5,289 bases of DNA from Bacillota bacterium. GTDB lineage: Bacteria > Bacillota > Bacilli > Bacillales > Bacillaceae_J. Within the stretch, counting starts at the first letter, position 1; every line of letters starts with the position of its first letter. A program made the translations under genes and the position numbers. Below are positions 1 to 5,289 of this stretch, in pieces. The stretch covers positions 1 to 5,289 of the forward strand of contig JAEWMK010000101.1 in the NCBI GenBank assembly GCA_023457235.1, in the 5' to 3' direction. Under the pieces are notes generated by a model. It ran no database searches and had not been told where the DNA came from. It saw only the letters and a list, made by a program, of their open reading frames with translations.

Positions 1-403
1 CTGCTTGGCGTCCAGTATAACGACGAGACATTTTTATAGCATTTTCAACTGCTTCCGCACCTGAGTTAAAGAAAATCGCTTGTTTTTCATAATCCCCAGG
101 AGTGATTTGACATAATTTTTCTGCAAGATTGATATAACTATCGTACATAATTACGTTAAACCCAGGATGTAAAAATCTTTCGACTTGGTCTTTTACTGCA
201 GCTGTTACTTTCGGGTGGCTGTGACCCACGTTCAAGGTGCCAATCGCGCCAGCAAAATCGATCCATTCATTTCCGTCAATATCGATCACAGTTGCCCCTG
301 AAGCCTTTTGTACAATATTTAAATTCCCATTACTTACACCTCTAGCAACATATTTTTGTCTTTTTTCTTGTAATTCTTTTGTTGATAAAAAAGTAGTATT
401 CAT
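1..403 (-). CDS. gabT: 4-aminobutyrate aminotransferase GabT, N-terminal part (3' end off the left edge)
   Basis: Class III PLP-dependent aminotransferase. It moves the amino group of GABA to 2-oxoglutarate, giving succinate semialdehyde and glutamate in the cytoplasm. Only the first 134 codons are visible; full GabT proteins are about 430-450 residues, so the PLP lysine lies outside. Visible hallmarks are GNEWIDFAGAIGTLNVGHSHPK at about residues 44-65 (only its core DFAGAIGTLNVGHSHP, 49-64, is quoted as diagnostic), HPGFNV at 79-84, and the PLP-phosphate-loop motif NSGAEAVENA at 113-122. These match B. subtilis GabT closely as I remember it. The ATG at 401-403 is preceded by GAGGGA seven bases upstream. 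The gene is divergent from gabR with a 123-bp gap, the B. subtilis arrangement, where gabD follows gabT; gabD would lie left of this window. Other class III transaminases (beta-alanine, taurine) are possible but less likely given the gabR neighbour. Confidence 0.9.
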   Translation of the reverse strand, partial: MNTTFLSTKELQEKRQKYVARGVSNGNLNIVQKASGATVIDIDGNEWIDFAGAIGTLNVGHSHPKVTAAVKDQVERFLHPGFNVIMYDSYINLAEKLCQITPGDYEKQAIFFNSGAEAVENAIKMSRRYTGRQA

Positions 404-410
404 CTTTCTC

Positions 411-416
411 TCCCTC
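411..416 (-). promoter_or_regulatory. Ribosome binding site of gabT
   Basis: Read on the minus strand, GAGGGA sits seven bases before the ATG at 401-403. It fixes the gabT start, since no other start codon in frame nearby has such a site. Confidence 0.75.
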
Positions 417-445
417 GTTTCTTAGGTTTTAATTATTTGAATTTA

Positions 446-473
446 ATGATATTTTTACATCATTTTGGTACAA
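446..473 (-). promoter_or_regulatory. Putative gabT promoter overlapping the gabR promoter
   Basis: On the minus strand a TATCAT box (446-451; 5 of 6 matches to TATAAT) lies 16 bp downstream of a weak -35 box TTGTAC (468-473; 3 of 6). The poor -35 box fits a promoter that needs an activator, as known for GabR-dependent gabT in B. subtilis. A TGGTAC/GTACCA half-site overlaps the -35 and two more lie just upstream. The hexamer choice is by eye and the start site is not mapped. Confidence 0.45.
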
Positions 474-474
474 T
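446..474 (+). promoter_or_regulatory. Putative gabR promoter with extended -10
   Basis: A TACAAT box at 469-474 is preceded by TG at 466-467, giving an extended -10 of the form TGnTACAAT. ATGATA at 446-451 (4 of 6 to TTGACA) lies 17 bp upstream as the -35. Transcription would start near 481, leaving a leader of about 46 nt before the ATG at 527. The -10 overlaps one arm of the inverted repeat 464-471/480-487, and the other arm lies at the predicted start site. A protein bound there would block gabR, consistent with the negative autoregulation known for GabR. Confidence 0.5.
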
Positions 475-508
475 GAAAAGTACCAAAGATTAAAAAATGA
501 TGGTACCA
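464..508. promoter_or_regulatory. Putative GabR operator: three TGGTAC/GTACCA half-sites
   Basis: A perfect 8-bp inverted repeat, TTTGGTAC (464-471) and GTACCAAA (480-487), is separated by 8 bp. A palindrome TGGTACCA follows at 501-508. The shared core resembles the ATACCA direct repeats bound by B. subtilis GabR, where I recall two copies separated by 34 bp. Here the copies in the same orientation are TGGTAC at 466 and 501 (29-bp spacer) and GTACCA at 480 and 503 (17-bp spacer). The sites cover the gabR -10 and the region upstream of the gabT -35. Assignment to GabR rests on position and motif similarity and is an inference. Confidence 0.6.
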
Positions 509-515
509 GAAGTAT

Positions 516-520
516 GGGGG
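516..520 (+). promoter_or_regulatory. Ribosome binding site deciding the gabR start
   Basis: GGGGG lies six bases before the ATG at 527-529. The in-frame ATGs at 497 and 500 have only AAAGATTAAAAA in front of them, with no good site, and would place the 501-508 palindrome inside the gene. The start at 527 is therefore preferred. Confidence 0.65.
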
Positions 521-526
521 ATAGCG

Positions 527-1939
527 ATGATTTTTTTAAAAATAGATAAAAACTTGAACAAAAAGTATATTTATCAACAGATTTATGAAGAAATTAAAGA
601 AAGCATTTTGAAAGGTCGACTGAAACCCGATGAGAAACTGCCTCCTAAAAGAACATTGGCAGATCACTTAAATGTCAGCATTAATTCAGTTATGAACGCC
701 TATGAACAACTACTGGCTGAAGGATATATCTATACCACCGAAAGAAAAGGATATTTCGTTGAAAAAATTACACAGTTTATCAATCATGGAGATTCAAACA
801 AATATTTATTGACGGATGATTTAAAAGAAAGCATTACTGATAAAGAAGGATGGCTATCACTTTCCCATATGACCTCGGATATTTCACTTTTTCCGTTTAA
901 AGAATGGATAAGATGCCAGCAAAAAGCAATCGAGAATCACAAAAGCGAGCTTTCGGAAATCATCCATCCACAAGGGCCGTATATTGTAAGAAAAACAATC
1001 AGTCGTTTAATCTCCCTAAATCGTGGAGTTATTTGTGAACCGGAACAAGTTGTGATTGGGGCTGGTACTATGTCATTAATACGCCAATTAATGGGGATGC
1101 AAGATAAAAATTCAATCGTTGCAATGGAGTGCCCTGGGTACTCCCGCCTATATCATCTTCTTAAAAGTATGGAATTTGCTGTTCATCCCGTAAAATTAGA
1201 TGATAAAGGAATAATTATAGAAGAAATCGAAGCAGCCAAAGCAAATTTTGTATTTGTTACTCCATCACACCAATTTCCAACTGGGAAAATCATGCCGATT
1301 TCAAGACGGATTGAACTGTTAAATTGGGCTGCTGTTGACGCTAATCGCTTTATTGTAGAGGATGATTATGACAGTGAATATAAATATGAGACAGATAACA
1401 TTCCTTCATTACAAAGTTTGGACCGTAGCCAACGTGTTATCTATACGGGTACTTTTTCAAAAACAATGTTGCCTGGCATGCGAATAAGTTATATGGTACT
1501 ACCGCCTGAATTATTGAGAAAATATCGCAGTCATTATGCTGATTTAATGCAATCCAGTAATACCCTAAACCTTTATACATTGCATTATTTTATCGAAAAT
1601 GGAGAATACAGCCGCCATCTAAAAAGGATGAATCATACCTATGAAACAAAACGAAAAATTCTTATAAGTGAACTGATTAATTGTTTTGGAGAAAAAATTA
1701 TAATTGAGGATATACCTGCGGGGCTTCATTTCCTTGCTCACTTTAGAACAGACAAGACTTATGAGGAAATAGACGAGTGCACAAAGCAGGAAAAGTTAGA
1801 GGTCTATACATTTAAACGTTTCATGTTAAGCAATCAATATCATCAAAAGAATTTCATTTCTTTGGTAATTGGATTTGCGAATATTCAGGTGGAAAATATA
1901 ACGGAAGCTGTAAATCGACTGTTTCGAATTATTTATTAA
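527..1939 (+). CDS. gabR: GabR-type MocR/PdxR transcriptional regulator (GntR winged helix plus aminotransferase fold)
   Basis: Predicted 470-residue PLP-dependent regulator of GABA use; B. subtilis GabR has 479. Residues about 14-78 form the GntR winged helix (YIYQQIY, LPPKRTLADHLNVS, AYEQLLAEGYIY, ERKGYFV). A linker of about 35 residues leads to a fold-type-I aminotransferase-like domain to the C terminus. That domain shows PSHQFPTG, VEDDYDSEY with Asp279 and Tyr281 for the PLP ring, and GTFSK with Lys312 as the Schiff-base lysine. Counting from the 527 start, Lys312, Asp279, Tyr281, Tyr205 and Arg207 fall at the same numbers I recall for B. subtilis GabR. Arg431 (in KRFML) matches its GABA-binding Arg430. 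The domain is thus a ligand sensor, expected to bind the PLP-GABA aldimine, activate the divergent gabT and repress itself. The nearest alternative is a MocR paralogue sensing another amine, made less likely by these residues and by the gabT neighbour. Confidence 0.88.
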   Translation: MIFLKIDKNLNKKYIYQQIYEEIKESILKGRLKPDEKLPPKRTLADHLNVSINSVMNAYEQLLAEGYIYTTERKGYFVEKITQFINHGDSNKYLLTDDLKESITDKEGWLSLSHMTSDISLFPFKEWIRCQQKAIENHKSELSEIIHPQGPYIVRKTISRLISLNRGVICEPEQVVIGAGTMSLIRQLMGMQDKNSIVAMECPGYSRLYHLLKSMEFAVHPVKLDDKGIIIEEIEAAKANFVFVTPSHQFPTGKIMPISRRIELLNWAAVDANRFIVEDDYDSEYKYETDNIPSLQSLDRSQRVIYTGTFSKTMLPGMRISYMVLPPELLRKYRSHYADLMQSSNTLNLYTLHYFIENGEYSRHLKRMNHTYETKRKILISELINCFGEKIIIEDIPAGLHFLAHFRTDKTYEEIDECTKQEKLEVYTFKRFMLSNQYHQKNFISLVIGFANIQVENITEAVNRLFRIIY

Positions 1940-1966
1940 TCATCTATAATTTACGATCAATCCTAC

Positions 1967-2003
1967 AAAATGGGAATCAAACAAACACTTTGATTCCCAT
2001 TTT
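1967..2003. terminator. Bidirectional intrinsic terminator between convergent gabR and the acs operon
   Basis: A perfect 15-bp inverted repeat (1967-1981 and 1989-2003) with a 7-nt loop lies 27 bp after the gabR stop. The stem core is TGGGAATCAAA with A/T flanks, so RNA from either strand ends the hairpin in a short U run (UUUU, then C on plus or G on minus). It lies 77 bp beyond the stop of the convergent synthetase gene. I see nothing else in the 1940-2080 gap. Confidence 0.85.
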
Positions 2004-2080
2004 CATATCCAAATTCAGAAAACGAGAGTCAGCGACACTCAAAGATTCATCAAAAGAAAAAATTATGCTTTTGTCTAAGC

Positions 2081-3790
2081 CTATTCCCCTAACCTCTGCA
2101 GCTCTAACCGTTTAAGCTCCCTTCTTAAAATTTTTCCGCTTATCTTTGTTTTTGGTAATTCATCTAAGATTTCAATTTCACGGGGAGCTGAGTGGGCGGC
2201 AAGTTTTTGTCTTACAAAAAGACGGATTTCTTCTATTAAATGTGCGCTTGCTTCATATCCTTTTCTCAGCACAATAAATGCTTTTACAATTTCCCCGCGA
2301 AGTGGGTCCGGTTTTCCGATTACACCCGCTTCAGCAACGGCTGGGTGCTCAATCAACTTGCTTTCGACTTCAAATGGACCGATTCTTTCACCAGATGAAT
2401 TAATCATGTCATCACTGCGGCCTTGGAAAAAGATGTAGCCATCCTCATCAATGGTTGCTAAATCACCGGATATATACCAGCCATCAAATTTAAAATAGGA
2501 ATCATACTTCTCTTTATTTCTCCAAACCTCCTTCATGATTCCTGGCCATGGCGCTTTTACGGCCAAGTGTCCAACTTCACCAGGCTGCAGGCGGTTGCCA
2601 TCATCATCTAAAACCGCGATTTCAATTCCAGGAAACGCCCTTCCCATTGAACCAGGCTTGATTACCTCAGATGGTAAATTCACAATTAACTGGGCTCCAG
2701 TTTCTGTCATCCACCATGTGTCATGGATTCGTTTGCCTAGTACTTCCTGTCCCCAATAAATAACTTCGGGATTTAAAGGCTCACCAACACTTAACAAATG
2801 GCGCAATGAAGAAAGATCATACTCACGCACAAGATCATTTCCCTCCGCCATTAACATCCTAAAGGCCGTTGGTGCACTATACCAAACCGTTGTTTTTGTT
2901 CGCTCAATGGCTCTATACCAAGAGTGTGCATCAAAGCGTCCTCCATTAATGACAATTGTGGCTCTATTTAACCAAGGTGCAAAAATCCCGTATACAGTTC
3001 CAGTTACCCAACCTGGATGGGCCGTGCACCAATAGATATCCTCCTCTTTTAAATCAAGCACCCATTTACCTGTTAAATATTGATGAATCATTGCCCGGTG
3101 TGCATGGATGATCCCCTTCGGTTTTCCTGTTGAGCCACTTGTATAATGAATGTTTAGACCATGCTCGAAGTCAACCCATTCCAGGATATTTTCATCTTTT
3201 TCAATATTGCGCAACCCTTCAATTAATGAAATCTCTCCATTTAAGCATTGATCTAAATCTTCTGTGTAAAAAATCTTTTTTAAGGTTGGCAGCTCATCCC
3301 TCGGAACACGAATACCTAATTCCAAGTTTGTAATGAGATATCTTCCCTCACAATCTGAAATTCTATCTTTGATTGCTTCCTCCATGAACGCTTCAAATAG
3401 CGGACCCGCAATAGCTCCTAGCTTAATAACAGCAAGCATCGCAATATAGCAATCAGGATGTTTAGGCAAAAAGATAAAGACAATATCACCTTTGTGAATA
3501 CCATGCTTTTTTAAAACTGTTGCCAAATGATCCGTTTTCTCTTTAACCTCTTTAAATGTATATTTAATTTCTTCTTCTCCATTTACATAATGAATGGCTG
3601 TTTTTTCACCGAATCCATCCGCCACATGACGGTCAATACACTCATATGCCATATTTACTTTGTTCGTTTCATACCAAGAGAAATGCTTCCTAGCTTCGTC
3701 CCATGAAAATTCGTCACGAACCTTTTGATAATTAGAAAGATTATAGTCTCCCTCAATAGGATTTAGATATTTTACTAAAGATGTAGTCAA
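2081..3790 (-). CDS. acsA: AMP-forming acetate--CoA ligase (AcsA-type acyl-CoA synthetase)
   Basis: Predicted 569-residue cytoplasmic ANL-superfamily enzyme that activates a short carboxylic acid with ATP to the acyl-adenylate, then to acyl-CoA. Family motifs are in order: the P-loop YTSGSTGKPKG at 216-226; GTVYGIFAPW near 264-273; WWMTETG at 359-365, with the tryptophan that limits the ACS acyl pocket to acetate or propionate; YISGD with Asp443; GRSDD with Arg458; SGERIGPFEVE at 466-476; and the catalytic Lys553 in SGKILRR. Length and sequence agree with B. subtilis AcsA (572) as I recall it. The start is TTG at 3788-3790 after AAGGGG; the first downstream in-frame ATG would lose the conserved PIEGD-NL-NY start. 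It is the last gene of an operon with an SsuBC-type importer and has no acuABC neighbour, so it may be a paralogue for an imported acid rather than the housekeeping enzyme. The A10 segment reads PKTKISGK, one residue longer than PKTRSGK. Confidence 0.85.
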   Translation of the reverse strand: MTTSLVKYLNPIEGDYNLSNYQKVRDEFSWDEARKHFSWYETNKVNMAYECIDRHVADGFGEKTAIHYVNGEEEIKYTFKEVKEKTDHLATVLKKHGIHKGDIVFIFLPKHPDCYIAMLAVIKLGAIAGPLFEAFMEEAIKDRISDCEGRYLITNLELGIRVPRDELPTLKKIFYTEDLDQCLNGEISLIEGLRNIEKDENILEWVDFEHGLNIHYTSGSTGKPKGIIHAHRAMIHQYLTGKWVLDLKEEDIYWCTAHPGWVTGTVYGIFAPWLNRATIVINGGRFDAHSWYRAIERTKTTVWYSAPTAFRMLMAEGNDLVREYDLSSLRHLLSVGEPLNPEVIYWGQEVLGKRIHDTWWMTETGAQLIVNLPSEVIKPGSMGRAFPGIEIAVLDDDGNRLQPGEVGHLAVKAPWPGIMKEVWRNKEKYDSYFKFDGWYISGDLATIDEDGYIFFQGRSDDMINSSGERIGPFEVESKLIEHPAVAEAGVIGKPDPLRGEIVKAFIVLRKGYEASAHLIEEIRLFVRQKLAAHSAPREIEILDELPKTKISGKILRRELKRLELQRLGE

Positions 3791-3799
3791 TTTAATAAT

Positions 3800-3805
3800 C
3801 CCCTT
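3800..3805 (-). promoter_or_regulatory. Ribosome binding site for the TTG start of the synthetase
   Basis: Minus-strand AAGGGG lies nine bases before the TTG at 3788-3790 and overlaps the stop codon of the upstream ATPase gene (3804-3806). This supports the non-ATG start and suggests translational coupling. Confidence 0.6.
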
Positions 3806-4535
3806 ACTCTTGTTTTGATAAGTCCAGTAGGCTTAAAACTTTATCTTTTAGCTGTGCAAGCAATAAGTCCCCACGGGCTCTTGGTCTTGGAGCCTCAATT
3901 TTCAATTCTTCATATACAATTCCAGGCTGCCCTCGTAAAATTAAAATCCGATCGCAAAGATATAATGCCTCATCAATATCATGTGTCACTAACACAAATG
4001 TGGACTTATATTCATTCCATATTGAAAGCAGTAAATCTTGCAACTTCATCTTTGTAAAAGCATCTAATGCACTGAAAGGCTCATCTAAAAGTAATATTTC
4101 CGGAGCGGATACAAGTGCCCTTGCAATTGCCACCCTTTGCGCCATTCCGCCTGATAAATCCTTTGGATACTGATTTTCAAAACCAGTTAAGCCAACAGAT
4201 TGGATTAATTGTTGTGCTTTTTCTCTTTGTTCCGTATGATTCTTTACCTTTAGACCGAAGCCGACATTTTCGATAACAGTTAACCACGGCATTAACCTTG
4301 CTTCCTGAAACACCATTCCAATTTTTTCATGAACCGAGGTAATGACCTCATCATTTATTTTGATCGTTCCTTTATAGTCTTGGTCAAGCCCCGATAATAC
4401 GCGCAGTAATGTGCTCTTTCCACAACCACTTGTGCCAAGGATTCCAATAATTTCGCCTTCATTTACTGTCAAATCAATATTTTTAAAGCCCGCTCCATTT
4501 TCAAACGTTCTCGTTACATTTTCAATTGCCAACAT
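3804..4535 (-). CDS. ABC transporter ATP-binding protein, SsuB/TauB (nitrate/sulfonate/taurine) family
   Basis: Predicted 243-residue nucleotide-binding subunit that drives import through the permease encoded just upstream; it sits on the inner face of the membrane. All ABC motifs are intact: Walker A GTSGCGKST at 34-42, Q-loop Gln77 in VFQEARLMPW, signature LSGGMAQRVAIARAL at 127-141, Walker B ILLLDEP at 147-153 followed by the D-loop SALD, and H-loop His185 in LVTHD. The FQEARLMPWLTV form of the Q-loop is typical of the SsuB/TauB group rather than amino-acid or peptide importers. Length is normal for the family. It starts at ATG 4533-4535, 12 nt after the permease stop, and is followed after 13 nt by the synthetase. 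The family also serves aminopyrimidine and aromatic-acid importers, so the substrate is open and I give no symbol. Confidence 0.9.
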   Translation of the reverse strand: MLAIENVTRTFENGAGFKNIDLTVNEGEIIGILGTSGCGKSTLLRVLSGLDQDYKGTIKINDEVITSVHEKIGMVFQEARLMPWLTVIENVGFGLKVKNHTEQREKAQQLIQSVGLTGFENQYPKDLSGGMAQRVAIARALVSAPEILLLDEPFSALDAFTKMKLQDLLLSIWNEYKSTFVLVTHDIDEALYLCDRILILRGQPGIVYEELKIEAPRPRARGDLLLAQLKDKVLSLLDLSKQE

Positions 4536-4542
4536 CTTTTTT

Positions 4543-4549
4543 CACCCTC
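4543..4549 (-). promoter_or_regulatory. Ribosome binding site of the ATPase gene, overlapping the permease stop
   Basis: Minus-strand GAGGGTG ends seven bases before the ATG at 4533-4535 and overlaps the TGA of the permease (4548-4550). The arrangement indicates one transcript and probably coupled translation. Confidence 0.7.
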
Positions 4550-5289
4550 AATTCTTCACAAAAGAATCCTGCCAATGTAGTGCTTTTCCTTCAAGTCCTT
4601 TAAGAAGGGAATCTGTTACTTTTCCCATTATCGCAAATAGGACAATACTAGCGATGATTAACTCTGGTGAATACGTATTTTGTCCATAAACTAACAGGTA
4701 CCCAATCCCTTTACTTGCACCCATTAATTCCGCTGCCACGACAAACATCCAGCCTAATCCTAAACCACTGCGGATACCAACCAAGAAAGATGGCAATGAC
4801 GCCGGTAAAATGATTCTTCTTATTAATTGATAGGTTGTAAAATTATAAATACGCCCAACCTCAATTATTTTGCGGTCAACACCTTGGATACCGGAAACGA
4901 TATTTAAATAAACTGGGAAAAATACACCAACTGCAATTAATGTAATTTTGGAAGGCTCCCCAATCCCCATCCACAAAATGAACAGAGGAACCCATGCTAA
5001 CGATGGAATAGAACGAAATGCCTGGAATATTGGATCAAGTAAAAGCTCTGCTTTTTTCAAATAGCCAACAACCGCTCCTAGAACAACCGCAAACCCTACA
5101 CCAAGTACAAATCCGAAGAAAATACGGTATAACGTTATACCTAAATGGCCCCAAAGCGTTCCATCCTGTGCCATTTCAATAATCTTACTAATAATAATCG
5201 TCGGTGCAGGTAATAAATGCTTTGGAAAAATACCGATCTTACTCAAAAACTCCCAAGCAATGATTAATATTATTGGCAGAATACTTCCC
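4548..5289 (-). CDS. ABC transporter permease, SsuC/TauC family (5' end off the right edge)
   Basis: Membrane subunit of the same importer; 246 codons are visible. A TTG at 5244-5246 could be taken as a start, but the frame stays open to the window edge. The residues before it (ILPIILIIAWEFL) form the usual first membrane helix of this family, so the true start lies outside. The rest fits the binding-protein-dependent permease domain. LLPAP follows helix 1, and hydrophobic stretches lie at about visible residues 55-76, 94-108, 114-132, 174-191 and 209-222. The EAA coupling loop is at 143-162 (EVGRIYN...IILP), with Asn149 where the consensus has Gly. FRSIPSLAWVPLFILWMGIGEPSK near 91-114 is typical of SsuC/TauC proteins. 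The gene is 12 nt upstream of its ATPase; a periplasmic-type lipoprotein binding subunit is expected to the right. Confidence 0.88.
   Translation of the reverse strand, partial: GSILPIILIIAWEFLSKIGIFPKHLLPAPTIIISKIIEMAQDGTLWGHLGITLYRIFFGFVLGVGFAVVLGAVVGYLKKAELLLDPIFQAFRSIPSLAWVPLFILWMGIGEPSKITLIAVGVFFPVYLNIVSGIQGVDRKIIEVGRIYNFTTYQLIRRIILPASLPSFLVGIRSGLGLGWMFVVAAELMGASKGIGYLLVYGQNTYSPELIIASIVLFAIMGKVTDSLLKGLEGKALHWQDSFVKN

Noticed and set aside
497..526. Upstream in-frame ATG codons giving gabR ten extra N-terminal residues
   Set aside because: Neither ATG has a convincing ribosome site, the extra residues do not resemble GabR, and the 501-508 palindrome looks regulatory. The ATG at 527 has GGGGG at a good distance.
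2025..2039. GAGT/ACTC inverted repeat in the convergent gap
   Set aside because: A four-base stem is expected by chance and has no associated U run or promoter element.
2051..2073. Second hairpin (CAAAAG/CTTTTG) just after the synthetase stop
   Set aside because: Only a 6-bp AT-rich stem with an 11-nt loop; too weak to call a terminator, and the strong hairpin at 1967-2003 already serves.
2535..2759. Plus-strand open frame inside the synthetase gene
   Set aside because: It lies fully antisense to a well-conserved enzyme and its product resembles no family I know. The same applies to the frames at 237-425, 3130-3333, 3815-4057 and 4411-4689.
5244..5246. TTG as the start of the permease
   Set aside because: The reading frame continues upstream to the window edge and encodes the expected first membrane helix, so this TTG is an internal leucine codon.
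1..5289. Regulatory link between the GABA genes and the transporter-ligase operon
   Set aside because: The two units are convergent and separated by a strong terminator, and I found no TGGTACCA-like paired site in front of any right-hand gene visible here; the operon promoter is outside the window.

Overview
The window looks like chromosomal DNA from a low-GC, Gram-positive spore-former relative (Bacillaceae). This rests on AT-rich composition and purine-rich Shine-Dalgarno sites of the AGGAGG type. It also rests on a TTG start and on proteins that, from memory, closely resemble Bacillus subtilis GabT, GabR and AcsA. I cannot name the genus.

Left part (1-1939): a divergent GABA-catabolism pair. 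The minus strand carries the first 134 codons of gabT (4-aminobutyrate aminotransferase), which runs off the left edge. The plus strand carries a complete gabR, a MocR/PdxR-type regulator with a GntR winged helix fused to an aminotransferase-like domain. The 123-bp gap between them holds two face-to-face promoters that appear to share the same hexamers. It also holds three TGGTAC/GTACCA half-sites, a plausible GabR operator. By analogy with B. subtilis, GabR with PLP and GABA would activate gabT while repressing its own gene.

Middle (1940-2080): a short convergent intergenic region with a perfect 15-bp-stem hairpin. It can terminate gabR from the left and the acyl-CoA synthetase operon from the right.

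Right part (2081-5289): a tight minus-strand operon, read right to left. It holds an SsuC/TauC-type ABC permease (5' end off the window), an SsuB/TauB-type ATPase (12 nt downstream), and an AMP-forming acetate--CoA ligase of the AcsA type (13 nt downstream). A substrate-binding protein is expected outside the right edge. An importer coupled to an acid:CoA ligase suggests uptake and CoA activation of a small organic acid, possibly sulfonated or carboxylated. The substrate cannot be read from the sequence.

I found no mobile element, CRISPR array, tRNA, rRNA or riboswitch. The window is mostly ordinary metabolic DNA. The points most worth a second look are the operator layout in the gabT-gabR gap and the pairing of an AcsA-type ligase with an SsuBC-type importer.
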